Assembly: GCF_018135625.1 (NCBI RefSeq)
Contig: NZ_CP073078.1
Coordinates: 868,001-932,000, forward strand
Direction of reading: 5' to 3'
DNA: 64,000 nt
Source of the DNA: Phenylobacterium montanum
GTDB taxonomy: Bacteria > Pseudomonadota > Alphaproteobacteria > Caulobacterales > Caulobacteraceae
The position numbers and the translations under genes are program-made. The stretch's first letter is position 1, and every line of letters starts with the position of its first letter. Positions 44,987-54,341 of the stretch are shown here, piece by piece. The notes below the pieces were generated by a model that worked only from the letters and a program-made list of their open reading frames with translations, was not told where the DNA came from and ran no database searches.

Positions 44987-46603
44987 TCAGTTTTGCAGGA
45001 GGGCTTTCCAACCCCAGGGGGTGAGCTCTGTGAGGCGGCTCTGCAGATGTCCGTTCACCAGGCGGGTGAGGACATCGGTTAGATAGGCGGTCGGATTGAC
45101 GCCGTGGAGTTTGCAGTTTTCCACCAGGGTGGCCAGGACTGCCCAGTGGTGTGCGCCCTCGTCGGAGCCGGCGAAGAGCGCATTTTTCCGATTTAATGCG
45201 ATGGGGCGCATCGTCCGCTCGACCGGGTTGGTGTCCAGCTCGACGCGTCCGTCAGCGAGGAAGACAGTCAGGCCGTCCCAGTGGGTCATCGCGTACCGGA
45301 TAATCCCGGCCGCGGGCGAGCGGCCCGGAAGTTTGGCGAGCTGAGTTTCCAGCCAGGCTTTGAGATCTTCGATGAGCGGGCTGCTGCGGTCCTGGCGTGC
45401 GGCGGCGCGCGCCTCGGCGCCTTGGCCGCGGATATCAGCCTCGATGGCGTATAGTTCTGCGATGCGCCGAAGGGCTTCGGTGGCGATGTGCGCCGCGCCG
45501 CCCTTGGCCAGGTCGAAGAACTTGCGGCGCAGATGCGACCAGCAGTGGGCGAGCGTCACCTGACGATTGCGGCCGGCCAGAGTCTTGTAGGCGCTATAGC
45601 CATCGGTCTGCAGCACGCCGCTGAACTCTTCCAGCATGGCGATGGCATGCTCGGCGCCGCGACCAGGGGCGTAGGTGTAAACCACGCACGGCGGATCCGG
45701 CCCCGCCCAGGCCCGGTCGTCCCGGGCGATGGCCCAGAAGTAGCCGGTCTTGGTGCGCCCTCGGCCAGGATCGAGCACCGGCGCTATGGTCTCGTCGACG
45801 AAGAGCTTGTTGGACCTGAGCAGTTCTTGTCGCATCAGGGTCCAGATTGGCTTCAGCTCGGCGGCCGCGTAGCCAGTCCAGAAGGCCAGGGTCGAGCGGT
45901 CGATCTCGATCCCCTGGCGGGCCAGGCCTTGGGCTTGGCGATAGAGCGGGGTGTGATCGGCGTACTTGGCGACGAGGACCTGAGCCACCATCCGCTCGGT
46001 CGGAAGCCCGCCCTCGATCAACCGGGCCGGCGCCGGAGCCTGGACCACCTGGCCCTCACAAGCCCGGCAGGCGTATTTTGGCCGGCGGGTGACCAGGACC
46101 TGATATTGCGCCGGCACGACATCCAGGCGGCGGGAGACATCCTCGCCGATCACATGCATGGCGCCGGCGCAGCAGGGGCAGATCGTCGAGGCCGGTTCGA
46201 CCACCACCTCCACCTCGGGCAGGTGCGGCGGCAGAGAGGGACGCTGCTCGCGGCGCTGACGCGTGCGGTGCGTCTTCAGCTGCGGATCGTCCTTTTCCTC
46301 CTCGCCCTCGATCTCGGCCAGCCCCTGCTGGAGATCCTCCAGGGCCAGTTGCAATTGGTCCTTGTCCATCCGCTCGGAGCGCTTGCCGAACTGCAGCCGG
46401 CGAAGCTGGGCGATGATGTGTTCGTAGCGCTCGTTCTGCGCTGTCAGCCGTTCGACTTCGGCTTCCAGGCGGATGCGCTCGGCCTCGAGGGCCTTATTCT
46501 CTTCGATCTGGGCCACCAGTTCGGCCTGCCTGGCGCGCTCGGCCAGGAGCATCGCCTGCAGCGTCCCTACATCGTCCGGAAGGGTGTCGTGCGCGACGTC
46601 CAT
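44987..46603 (-). CDS. tnpC: IS66 transposase TnpC
   Basis: 538 residues, full length. N-terminal coiled-coil leucine-zipper-like region (about 15-80), a zinc-finger-type region with CPCC and CRAC, then the DDE catalytic core (KLFVDETIAPVL, LQTDGYSAYKTLA, ELDTNPVERTMRPIALNRKNALF) and the IS66 C-terminal piece HGVNPTAYLTDVL. It cuts and joins the element ends. No frameshift. Confidence 0.96.
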   Translation of the reverse strand: MDVAHDTLPDDVGTLQAMLLAERARQAELVAQIEENKALEAERIRLEAEVERLTAQNERYEHIIAQLRRLQFGKRSERMDKDQLQLALEDLQQGLAEIEGEEEKDDPQLKTHRTRQRREQRPSLPPHLPEVEVVVEPASTICPCCAGAMHVIGEDVSRRLDVVPAQYQVLVTRRPKYACRACEGQVVQAPAPARLIEGGLPTERMVAQVLVAKYADHTPLYRQAQGLARQGIEIDRSTLAFWTGYAAAELKPIWTLMRQELLRSNKLFVDETIAPVLDPGRGRTKTGYFWAIARDDRAWAGPDPPCVVYTYAPGRGAEHAIAMLEEFSGVLQTDGYSAYKTLAGRNRQVTLAHCWSHLRRKFFDLAKGGAAHIATEALRRIAELYAIEADIRGQGAEARAAARQDRSSPLIEDLKAWLETQLAKLPGRSPAAGIIRYAMTHWDGLTVFLADGRVELDTNPVERTMRPIALNRKNALFAGSDEGAHHWAVLATLVENCKLHGVNPTAYLTDVLTRLVNGHLQSRLTELTPWGWKALLQN

Positions 46604-46674
46604 GCCTTCGATTAGAGCATAAAATCAGCCGCTTGAGGCGCCCCCGCGTGAGACCCGAGTCATCTTGCCGCACC

Positions 46675-47028
46675 CTATCGGACGGCCTTTGGGCTCACCC
46701 GCCGGGGCGGATGAACCCGCGTCCAATCCAGCCCGTCGAGCAAAGCCGCCAGCTGCGCCGACGACAGCCGCATCACCCCGTCGCTGACCGGCGGCCACTT
46801 GAAAGAGCCCTCGTCCAGGGCCTTCCAGACCATCACCAACCCCGTGCCGTCCCAGACCACCAGCTTTATCCGGTCCGCACGCCGCGCGCGGAACACCAGC
46901 ACCGTGCCCGAGAAAGGATCCTGGCCCAGCGCTTCCTTGGCCAAGGCAGCGAGACTGTCCGCTCCTTTGCGAAAATCAACAGGCTTGGTCGCCACCAGAA
47001 CCCGGACACCCGAACCGAGCCCAATCAC
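46675..47028 (-). CDS. tnpB: IS66 accessory protein TnpB
   Basis: 117 residues with the family signature VATKPVDFRKGADSLAAL, FRARRADRIKLVVWDGTGLV and a C-terminal LLDGLDW. Required for IS66 transposition together with TnpA and TnpC; mechanism unresolved. It overlaps tnpA by four bases. Confidence 0.96.
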   Translation of the reverse strand: MIGLGSGVRVLVATKPVDFRKGADSLAALAKEALGQDPFSGTVLVFRARRADRIKLVVWDGTGLVMVWKALDEGSFKWPPVSDGVMRLSSAQLAALLDGLDWTRVHPPRRVSPKAVR

Positions 47029-47408
47029 CGCGCCGCTCGCAGCGCCATCAGGATCGCCGTCACCATCGCCGGATCGGCCCCCGGCTCAATGCTGACCGAT
47101 GCGCCGCGCAGCCGAACCTCGATCAAACCGCGCTGCATGACCGCGGCCGCGCCGGCGTCGTCCACCTCCACCCGCGCGAACCCAGCAGCTTCGGCCGCTC
47201 GCTGCGCATCCCGCCGCCAAGTGAAAATCTGCGTCTTGGAAAGGCTGTGCCGGGCCGCCGCGTCACCCACCGAGGTCGCATAGCTCTCGGCCACGATCTG
47301 GGCCTTGAGCTCCGAGTTCCACTTGCGCCGACGGCCAGATCCCGTGAACACCTCGATCCGACGCGCCGAAGGCATCATCAGCACATCGTCACCAAGCATC
47401 ATCAGCAC
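47025..47408 (-). CDS. tnpA: IS66 accessory protein TnpA
   Basis: 127 residues. Helix-turn-helix of the transposase-8/IS3-OrfA type (KAQIVAESYATSVGDAAARH, TQIFTWRRDAQ), probably recognising the element ends. First gene of the tnpABC operon, coupled to tnpB. Several Met codons near the N-terminus (MLMMLGDDVLMM) leave the exact start uncertain by up to ten residues. Confidence 0.93.
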   Translation of the reverse strand: MLMMLGDDVLMMPSARRIEVFTGSGRRRKWNSELKAQIVAESYATSVGDAAARHSLSKTQIFTWRRDAQRAAEAAGFARVEVDDAGAAAVMQRGLIEVRLRGASVSIEPGADPAMVTAILMALRAAR

Positions 47409-47488
47409 CCCAAGCCCGCACAGTCGTTCAACCGGCAGACTCGGCGATCACGTCAGCCCGGGAAAGGTGGGGGAAAAGCCGCGCTTAC

Positions 47489-47496
47489 CGCTGATC
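47489..47496. repeat. Right target-site duplication of the IS66-family element
   Basis: CGCTGATC directly after the right end, matching 44936-44943 exactly. The following 202 bp up to the exporter gene show no gene or terminator. Confidence 0.95.
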
Positions 47497-47698
47497 CTCA
47501 GAAGCCAGGAGATCGCGTCAAGACAATCCGGCGCTCCGCCTCAAGCCCAAGATCAACCCAGTCACATCTTTTGAAGGCGGAATTCCTTTGGCCCCGAGTC
47601 ACGGCGGGCTCCGGGCCAGGGTAGCCGCGCCATTATGGAGCCAGCGGATTTGCCGATTCGCCGACCGTGGTGCAACACGATCGCCTATCGGGTGCGAC

Positions 47699-48916
47699 CT
47701 ATTGTGACAGCTGCTTTGAAACGATGATCGGATTGATCGCGACACCGATCATGTTCAACATCTTCAGGATCATGTTCGCGCGCGCATTGGAGATCAGGAC
47801 CAAGTCCTTATCGTGCACCTGAAAGCGCTGCGCGACGAAATAGCTGCGCGGGTCTTTCATATTCAATCGATAGACCACCGGCTGCGGGGTCGCCGCCTGC
47901 CCGGCCCGAAAGACGAAAACACCTGTCGGATCAGCCTGCTGCTCAGAAGGCCCCCCCATTCGCGCCAGCGCTTCCGCCAAGCTCAGCGTCTCGGTCTGGA
48001 TCGGAATTTCGGACACGCGGCCTGTCGCACCGAAGGCCGTGAAAGATCTCGGCTTGTAGACAAGTTCGACCCTGTCTTGCGGCTGCAGCAGAACATCATT
48101 GCGGCCACCGCTCTGGACATCGGTGAGCCGGACCTCGCTTGAAGTACCGCCACGAGTCAGGCGAACCACAGAGTCGGCCTTGCTGCTTGTCACCCCACCA
48201 GAGAGTGCGATCATATCCAGCAGACGCTCACGCTGAATTCCAAGAGGTTTCCGCCCTGGGTTCTTTATATCGCCGAGCATCATCACGGCATTGGATACGT
48301 CATCGCGAATGCTCACGACCACTTGTGGACTCTGAGACTTTCCGCGCAGCCCCAACTCAATCGCACGAGCCAGCTCGTCCGGCGTCATTCCGTCGGCCCT
48401 GATGCGCCCAACATACGGCACGACCAGGCCTCCATCCGGCCCAATAAGGAGAGGCGGCAGATTTTGAGCATTAGCTGCAGGCGCGGAATCGCTCGCCATC
48501 GGCAGTCCGGCCGCAGCGTTCGCCCCAATAGAGCCGAGGCTGGAGCCGGCGCCCCCGCCGACCCCACCAGATCCAAAAAGCGCCGCTCCAATTTCGTAGA
48601 TCGAGATCTGCAAGGTGTCGCCGATCTGGATCCGGTTCCATCCAGCCGGCGGCGTCGCGCCAGCGTTCGCCCCGCCTAAGAGCGGAACCGCTTCGGCAAC
48701 CGGCTTGTTCTCCACGGGCTGAGACCTGTCCAGGTCGACGATACGATACGCGCTTTCCGCTCCTTGGCCTGCACGTACGACGTCCCGGGCCTCAGGGCCA
48801 CTCGACGGCAGGGTGCTGCAGGCGCCGAGGGCGAGCAGCATGAAACTGGCAATAATCCACTTGGCTTGGTTTACGACGTTTCCGGCCTGGCCGGGGATTG
48901 AACGCTGAAGCAGCAC
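47699..48916 (-). CDS. Capsule export outer-membrane lipoprotein (Wza/CtrA/BexD family)
   Basis: 405 residues from GTG at 48916. Lipobox LGAC with Cys33. The polysaccharide-export domain follows (about 95-210; IQIGDTLQISIYEIGAALF, LIGPDGGLVVPYVGRIRADG, LARAIELGLRGKSQSPQVVV), then SLBB-type beta domains (LGDIKNPGRKPLG, RLLDMIALSGGVTSSKAD) and a C-terminal amphipathic helix expected to form the outer-membrane barrel. It forms the exit pore for capsule delivered by KpsMT and KpsE. It is not adjacent to those genes and faces the IS66 element. Confidence 0.88.
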   Translation of the reverse strand: MLLQRSIPGQAGNVVNQAKWIIASFMLLALGACSTLPSSGPEARDVVRAGQGAESAYRIVDLDRSQPVENKPVAEAVPLLGGANAGATPPAGWNRIQIGDTLQISIYEIGAALFGSGGVGGGAGSSLGSIGANAAAGLPMASDSAPAANAQNLPPLLIGPDGGLVVPYVGRIRADGMTPDELARAIELGLRGKSQSPQVVVSIRDDVSNAVMMLGDIKNPGRKPLGIQRERLLDMIALSGGVTSSKADSVVRLTRGGTSSEVRLTDVQSGGRNDVLLQPQDRVELVYKPRSFTAFGATGRVSEIPIQTETLSLAEALARMGGPSEQQADPTGVFVFRAGQAATPQPVVYRLNMKDPRSYFVAQRFQVHDKDLVLISNARANMILKMLNMIGVAINPIIVSKQLSQ

Positions 48917-49002
48917 GATCTGTTCTCGCCTACGGCTGGGTTGTACGGCGCTGCATATCCGACGCCTCGCGAATGTCGAGAGGGCTATTTTGGGTCCGCG
49001 CC

Positions 49003-50199
49003 TTAAGGCTGTTCGAAGGGGGTTAACCGATCGTAAAGACTGCGAAGGCGGCCCGCATAGGCTGGTACCGAGAATTTGGCCGCCCGCAATGCTCCCGCCG
49101 CCACAAGCCTCCGACGCAGTTCTTCATCCCCATCCAGACGGGCGAACCCCCCGGCGATGGCGTCGATGTCGGTGGGATCAACTTCAAGCGCGGCTGCGGC
49201 GGAAATCTCTGCGAGGGCGCCGTCATCGGACGAAAGGACCGGCACGCCTAGTGCGAAGGCCTCAGCGACTGGCAATCCGAATCCTTCGGCCAGGGATGGC
49301 ATGATCAGCCCAGTCGCTTCGCGAATCAGGGCGAGCAAAACATCGCGAGGCTGAGGCGACAACCTACGTATGCCGCCGCCTTTCGGATCTCCCCGTTGGT
49401 CGGCGGATCCAGGCGAGACAATGACGAGCGGGCGCGAAACCTTGCTGCGATAGAAGGCCTCTACGACGCGTTCGCCATTCTTGCGGGCTTCGCCGGAATC
49501 GCAGAATAGGAAATAATTTCCCGGACGTAGACCCAGGCCCCGAACCCGCTCGGCGCCTGCGGCGGCCTCGGTCAGAACGCACTGATAGGTATTGGTGACA
49601 AAGTCTGGCGAACACCCCAGATGATCGACGATTTCGCGCCGCGAGTGTTCTGAAATGGTGACAATATGATCCGCGTGAAAAGCCATTTGCTTGATGATCG
49701 CGGCGTGCCGCTTGGGCGAAACCACGCCTAAGTCGGGATTTCGCAGCGGAATCAGGTCATGCACGGTATAGACGTTTTTAGCGCCAACCATGACTATCGG
49801 TAATGGATATGTCCAATGCATGATTTGAGGCGGGTTGGGGCATTTGATCCGCATGAAGCGCCGCTGGGCTGTGAAGTGGACATGGGCCCTGCGAAATATG
49901 TCGGGCCAGGCCCAGGCTCCAGCTACGATAGAGGGCGCGCCATCCACGCCCGCCTTCTTCAACAGCGGGCTGAACCAACCGGTGGCGGCGGCAACCTTAC
50001 CCAGGTCAAACCCGCTTGGCCGTCGCGCAAGATATTCAGGTCGTTCGATTAGCAGCTCGACGGGTCGGCCGCTCGCTGCCGCTGCCACCACGAGCGCTTC
50101 GGCATAGCTTGCAACACCCGTGCTCACGTGGTTCGGATAAGCTAAGCGGCCGTCGATCATGAGCCGAGGTCCAAACGAACGCCGCTGAATCACCACCAC
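49003..50199 (-). CDS. Glycosyltransferase family 4
   Basis: 398 residues from GTG at 50199; ATG at 50160 (MIDGRLAYPNH) is an equally reasonable start. GT-B fold: N-domain with VYTVHDLIPLRNPD and VTISEHSRREIVDHLG, C-domain with LLALIREATGLIMPSLAEGFGLPVAEAFALGVPVLSS-type EX7E region (EGFGLPVAEA). It transfers a sugar from a nucleotide donor to a growing glycan at the cytoplasmic face. Donor and acceptor unknown. It is divergent from kpsT, with only 25-64 bp between them, and similar in layout to the GT4 at 60.6 kb. Confidence 0.88.
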   Translation of the reverse strand: MVVIQRRSFGPRLMIDGRLAYPNHVSTGVASYAEALVVAAAASGRPVELLIERPEYLARRPSGFDLGKVAAATGWFSPLLKKAGVDGAPSIVAGAWAWPDIFRRAHVHFTAQRRFMRIKCPNPPQIMHWTYPLPIVMVGAKNVYTVHDLIPLRNPDLGVVSPKRHAAIIKQMAFHADHIVTISEHSRREIVDHLGCSPDFVTNTYQCVLTEAAAGAERVRGLGLRPGNYFLFCDSGEARKNGERVVEAFYRSKVSRPLVIVSPGSADQRGDPKGGGIRRLSPQPRDVLLALIREATGLIMPSLAEGFGLPVAEAFALGVPVLSSDDGALAEISAAAALEVDPTDIDAIAGGFARLDGDEELRRRLVAAGALRAAKFSVPAYAGRLRSLYDRLTPFEQP

Positions 50200-50224
50200 C
50201 TAATACCTTCGGTCACCGAGCCAA

Positions 50225-50890
50225 ATGATCCGCTTTGAAAACGTCAGCAAGGTCTACCATACGCGCTCCGGGGAGCGACACACGCTGCGGAACGCCTCAT
50301 TCACGATCGACCGAGGAACCGCCCTGGGCATCTGCGGCGCCAACGGCGCGGGCAAATCCACGCTTCTCAGAATGATGGCCGGCGTCGAATACCCGACGTC
50401 GGGCCTCATCCGGCGGGGCATGTCGATCTCATGGCCGCTGGGCCATGCGAGTGCATTTCACACCACCCTGACCGGTGCAGATAATCTTCGCTTTGTCGCG
50501 AGAATATATGGCAAACATTATTCAGACTTGATCGACGAAGTGGAAGATTTCGCGAGGCTCGGCGACTATATGAAAATGCCCATAAATACCTATTCATCTG
50601 GCATGAGAGCGAGGCTTGCCTTCGGTGTTTCATTGGCGATCAACTTTGACTGCTATCTAGTAGATGAGATTACATCTGTTGGGGATGTGACCTTTCAGGA
50701 ACGATGCACCCACGCGTTGCGCGAACGCAAGGAGCGAGGGACGCTGATAATGGTGTCACATTCGCCCGAGACACTCCGCACCTACTGCGATACAGGGGCC
50801 ACGATATTGGACGGACGGATCAGGTTCTTCGACACCATCGACGAGGCGATCGATGCCCATTATGCGAGCCAAGCGATGGCTTTGACATAG
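50225..50890 (+). CDS. kpsT: Capsule ABC transporter ATP-binding protein KpsT
   Basis: 221 residues, normal KpsT size without the Wzt-type C-terminal binding domain. Walker A GANGAGKST (38-46), signature YSSGMRARL (123-131), Walker B YLVDEI (144-149), and the KpsT-typical TSVGDVTFQERC and FDTIDEAIDAH. It powers export of finished, lipid-linked capsule across the inner membrane with KpsM. Unusually its partner kpsM lies about 9 kb away on the opposite strand. The central part is A+T-richer than the flanks. Confidence 0.92.
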   Translation: MIRFENVSKVYHTRSGERHTLRNASFTIDRGTALGICGANGAGKSTLLRMMAGVEYPTSGLIRRGMSISWPLGHASAFHTTLTGADNLRFVARIYGKHYSDLIDEVEDFARLGDYMKMPINTYSSGMRARLAFGVSLAINFDCYLVDEITSVGDVTFQERCTHALRERKERGTLIMVSHSPETLRTYCDTGATILDGRIRFFDTIDEAIDAHYASQAMALT

Positions 50891-50971
50891 ATTTTCCATG
50901 TCCCGCTTCGTATGTGATGGTCCTAAAGCTACGGATGCGCCACAGTTGTCGGTGAGTTTTTCAAAAGGAAT

Positions 50972-52435
50972 ATGGCCTTGATCGATCGCTTCTCAGATCG
51001 CGTACTGGTCGTGATTGGCGATGTCATGCTGGACCGCTTTGTCTATGGCCGCGCCGATCGGGTCTCGCCCGAAGCGCCGGCGCTCGTATTGCGCGTCGAG
51101 GATGACCGCTGGCTGCTGGGCGGCGCAGCAAACGTCGCCGCCAACATCGCCGAGCTGGGCGGCAAGGCGATCCTGATTGGCCGGGTCGGTGTCGACGATG
51201 ACGCTCAGATCATTCGACGCCTGGCGGATCAAACTGGAGGTGGCCTCGGCCTTCGCTTGGTAGAGGACTGCGAGGCCCCGACGACTGTAAAGACCCGCTA
51301 TTTGGCCGGCGACCGGCATCTGCTGCGTGCGGATCGCGAAAAGATCGGGCTGTCTTCGAAGTGCGAAGCCGAATTGATACGCACCGTCGAGGCGGCCATC
51401 CACGATGCCGACGCGATAGTCGTTTCGGACTATGCCAAGGGCGTCGTTTCGGACGCGGTGTTGTCGGCCGTATTCAAGGCCGCGGACAGCGGGCGCAAGC
51501 CCGTGATAGTCGATCCGAAGAGGCGCGATTTGCGGGCCTATCGCGGGGCTACGGTGATAACCCCGAACCGCGGCGAATTGTCCCTTTCAACAGGAGTGGC
51601 GTGCGACGACGAGCAGGGGGCCGCCAGAGCCGCGGAGATCGCCATCGAACAGACGGGCGCCACCGTCCTGCTTACGCGTTCTGAGCAGGGCGTCTCCCTG
51701 TATCGCCCCGGTCTCGAAGCTTGGCGCGACATGGCCCGAGCAAAGACCATCCGCGACGTATCCGGCGCTGGCGATACGGTCGTCGCCACACTGGCCCTAG
51801 CCTTGGCCAGCGGGGCTGACATGACGGCTGCCGCCCACCTTTCCAACGTCGCCGCCGGCGTCGCTGTAAGCAAGAGCGGGACGTCCTTGGTTAGCCCAGA
51901 GGAACTGCGTCTTGCCCTACTCGGTACAGAACATGGGACGGATAGCGGTTGTGCTAAGCGACTTCCGCTCAAGAGGGTGATCGAGCAACGCGCCCGATGG
52001 CGCGAGGAGGGAGTTAAGGTCGGGTTCACCAATGGCTGCTTCGACCTAATTCACCCAGGGCACGTGCGCCTATTGCGTGAGGCCAAGCGCCACTGCGACA
52101 AGCTCATTGTGGCCATAAACTCCGATTCCTCGGTGCAGCGCCTGAACAAGGGGCCTTCGCGCCCGATCCAAAATGAGAATGCGCGCCTTGAGGTCATGGC
52201 TGCATTGGAGCCTGTCGACATCGTTCTGATGTTCAGCGAGGACACGCCGTACGATCTCATCGCCGACCTGGAACCGGACATTCTGATAAAAGGGGCCGAC
52301 TATACAGAAGACAGGGTTGTCGGCGCCGCATTGGTCAAGGCCCGCGGGGGCCGGGTTGTACTGGTGGACATCGCGAAGGGGCATTCAACGACGAACCTGG
52401 TCGCGCGCTCCGCTCCCAGTTCCGACGCAGCTTGA
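50972..52435 (+). CDS. hldE: Bifunctional heptose-7-phosphate kinase / heptose-1-phosphate adenylyltransferase
   Basis: 487 residues, the size of fused HldE. N-terminal PfkB/ribokinase domain (about 1-325; DVMLDRFVYGRADRVSPEAP, WLLGGAANVAANIAELGG, catalytic DVSGAGDTVVATLALALASG). C-terminal cytidylyltransferase domain (about 350-480; GFTNGCFDLIHPGHVRLL with the HPGH motif, NSDSSVQRLNKG). The two halves add phosphate at C1 and then AMP to make ADP-heptose. AAGGA precedes the ATG. It is followed by a GT9 heptosyltransferase-like gene, so heptose is probably used locally. gmhA and gmhB are not in the window. Confidence 0.95.
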   Translation: MALIDRFSDRVLVVIGDVMLDRFVYGRADRVSPEAPALVLRVEDDRWLLGGAANVAANIAELGGKAILIGRVGVDDDAQIIRRLADQTGGGLGLRLVEDCEAPTTVKTRYLAGDRHLLRADREKIGLSSKCEAELIRTVEAAIHDADAIVVSDYAKGVVSDAVLSAVFKAADSGRKPVIVDPKRRDLRAYRGATVITPNRGELSLSTGVACDDEQGAARAAEIAIEQTGATVLLTRSEQGVSLYRPGLEAWRDMARAKTIRDVSGAGDTVVATLALALASGADMTAAAHLSNVAAGVAVSKSGTSLVSPEELRLALLGTEHGTDSGCAKRLPLKRVIEQRARWREEGVKVGFTNGCFDLIHPGHVRLLREAKRHCDKLIVAINSDSSVQRLNKGPSRPIQNENARLEVMAALEPVDIVLMFSEDTPYDLIADLEPDILIKGADYTEDRVVGAALVKARGGRVVLVDIAKGHSTTNLVARSAPSSDAA

Positions 52436-52483
52436 TTCCGCCCCCCGGGGAAGTTGACCGGCCCCAGCACTTGGAGAAGTAAA

Positions 52484-54286
52484 TTGCAGGTAGCGCCAGG
52501 CGCCGAGGCGTCGAATGTGGCCGACAAGATTCTCGATGCGCTCTCGCGTCCGGATTTGCGGGAGCTCGAGATGAACCTTGATCGCTTCCTTGCCATCGGC
52601 GTCAATCACGCAGGTCACCCCATCGCAAGGCCGACCGATTGCCGGGCCATGACCGATCTGTTCAGCGCGACATTTTCCATCAATCGTCGGCATTTCGAGA
52701 CGCGCCATTCGGCTACCACAGAACGCTTTTTCCAACTGCTGTATCGCTTTGAGGCTTCGGCCGTGCGCAGCTACGGATCCGAGATCGTCCGCCTGGACCT
52801 ATTGAAAACACGCGTGCTCTTGTCCGTGGGACGCCCTGAAGAGGCTGCCGCTACGGTCGGGCCTTGGGCCGAGCGGCCATATCGCATCGAAGGCGATTTC
52901 AAGTTGGTGCTGGAGGCGCTCAAACTGGACTTGGCGGCCAGAATGAACTGCGGCCAGATCGAAGACGTCAGGCGCTTGGCTTTCGCGCGGGTGATTTTTT
53001 TGGCGGGATCCGCGCAGCGGCGCGTCTTCGGCCTCACTAAGACATTCTATCAGGCCCTGGCGATACTGGACTCGTCGAGCGAAACAGAGCATTGGGTCGT
53101 CCCCATCCTAGCCAAAGCGGCGCGATTTCACCTTCGAGGACAGCGAAGAGGCCGCCGGTTATGGCTGGTGCGCTATCTGCGGCGTGTTCTGGCCCAAGCG
53201 GCCCTCATTTCCGCCGATGCCTTGCTCTTCCTAGCCATTAAGCTGCCCCACCGCGCATTGCGCGTACAATTGGAGGGCGCCAATTCCCCCTCCCCACGCC
53301 CGCTGCGCGGCGAAGCGAACGATCAAGAGCCGGCGATCCTTGTGACGCGCGCCATGGGTGGCTTGGGCGATATCGCTATGATGACGCCCGGCTTGCGGGC
53401 TTTGGCTCTTCGTTACAACCGGCGTGTAGCCTTCGCTATTCCGGCTAAGTTTCACCCGGCATTGGCAGGCGACCCGCATTACGATCTGATCGACAGCGAC
53501 GGCTTCATCGACCTCGCCCAGTATCGCCGCTGGCGCAACCTGACCGCATGCCCTGCCGCCCGCTATGAGTCGCGTCGCACGCCAAATATCAAGCGAGGGC
53601 GCGTCGAACTCTTCGCCAGGGGCATGGGAGTGAAACTTAACCTACTGAACCGCTACGGCCAAACGATCCAAGGGCGGCTTTCCCAAGCGCAACGTGCTGT
53701 TCGCGACGAATTGAGACTTCGAGCCCCAGCCGGCCGCAGGATTGTCGGCGTGGCGCTGCATTCGCGCGAAGAATACCGCGACTACCCAGCGATGGGTCAA
53801 TTGTTGCGCGAGCTTGCAGACCGCTACTTCGTTATCGCGATCCATACCACGCCCACGCCGATTCCGGATTCTCCGAACATCGTCGGCTGGTTTTCCAAGC
53901 CACTCGACGCCGCCATCGCCGCAGTGGCCGCGTGCGATACATTTATCAGCGTCGACACCGCGCTGTTTCACTTTGCAGGTGGCTTTGGCGTTCCAACCGT
54001 GGGCATTTTCGGGCCAACTTCGGCCAAGGTCAGGTCAACCCACCTCACGAACGTGGTGCCTGTCGAAGCTCCAGGGTTGGTGTGCCGCCCCTGCTGGCGT
54101 AATGAGGACGAAATTTGCCAGATTAGCGGCAACTTCGACAGCGTGTGCATGGCTAGCATCAGGAGCCAGGAAATCCTTTCGGCCGTCGAGCGAGCCCTGA
54201 TGCTTGCTCCAGAGCGTTCGAGCGCACAACTCGACGCCCCCCGGGGGCCCGAACCGCATCCGGAACGCGCCGTCGTTCATTCTTGA
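52484..54286 (+). CDS. Glycosyltransferase family 9 (heptosyltransferase-like) with long N-terminal extension
   Basis: 600 residues from TTG at 52484, chosen because GGAG lies about eight bases upstream; TTG at 52454 is possible but badly spaced. The last 310 residues are a GT9 domain: ILVTRAMGGLGDIAMMTPGL, IVGVALHSREEYRDYPAMGQ, VDTALFHFAGGFGVPTVGIFGPT, and CRPCW near the end. GT9 enzymes are mostly heptosyltransferases using ADP-heptose, which fits hldE just upstream. The first 285 residues match nothing I know, appear mainly helical and include a basic patch (GQRRGRRLWLVRYLRR) that could touch the membrane. Confidence 0.85.
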   Translation: MQVAPGAEASNVADKILDALSRPDLRELEMNLDRFLAIGVNHAGHPIARPTDCRAMTDLFSATFSINRRHFETRHSATTERFFQLLYRFEASAVRSYGSEIVRLDLLKTRVLLSVGRPEEAAATVGPWAERPYRIEGDFKLVLEALKLDLAARMNCGQIEDVRRLAFARVIFLAGSAQRRVFGLTKTFYQALAILDSSSETEHWVVPILAKAARFHLRGQRRGRRLWLVRYLRRVLAQAALISADALLFLAIKLPHRALRVQLEGANSPSPRPLRGEANDQEPAILVTRAMGGLGDIAMMTPGLRALALRYNRRVAFAIPAKFHPALAGDPHYDLIDSDGFIDLAQYRRWRNLTACPAARYESRRTPNIKRGRVELFARGMGVKLNLLNRYGQTIQGRLSQAQRAVRDELRLRAPAGRRIVGVALHSREEYRDYPAMGQLLRELADRYFVIAIHTTPTPIPDSPNIVGWFSKPLDAAIAAVAACDTFISVDTALFHFAGGFGVPTVGIFGPTSAKVRSTHLTNVVPVEAPGLVCRPCWRNEDEICQISGNFDSVCMASIRSQEILSAVERALMLAPERSSAQLDAPRGPEPHPERAVVHS

Positions 54287-54341
54287 TGCGCAGCCATGAT
54301 ATGCGGCGCGACATGGTATGGTCCCGATAGGAGGGTTTGGA

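Larger units (their letters stand above)
44944..47488 (-). mobile_element. Complete IS66-family insertion sequence (2545 bp)
   Basis: The ends start with GTAAGCG on both sides in inverted orientation, with a further shared CCACC and CTTT-like tract inside. An exact 8-bp direct repeat CGCTGATC flanks the element. It carries the three standard genes tnpA, tnpB and tnpC in order on the minus strand, all with open frames. It sits in the gap between the convergent beta-helix and exporter genes and breaks no coding sequence. The intact duplication and frames suggest a recent insertion. Confidence 0.95.
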
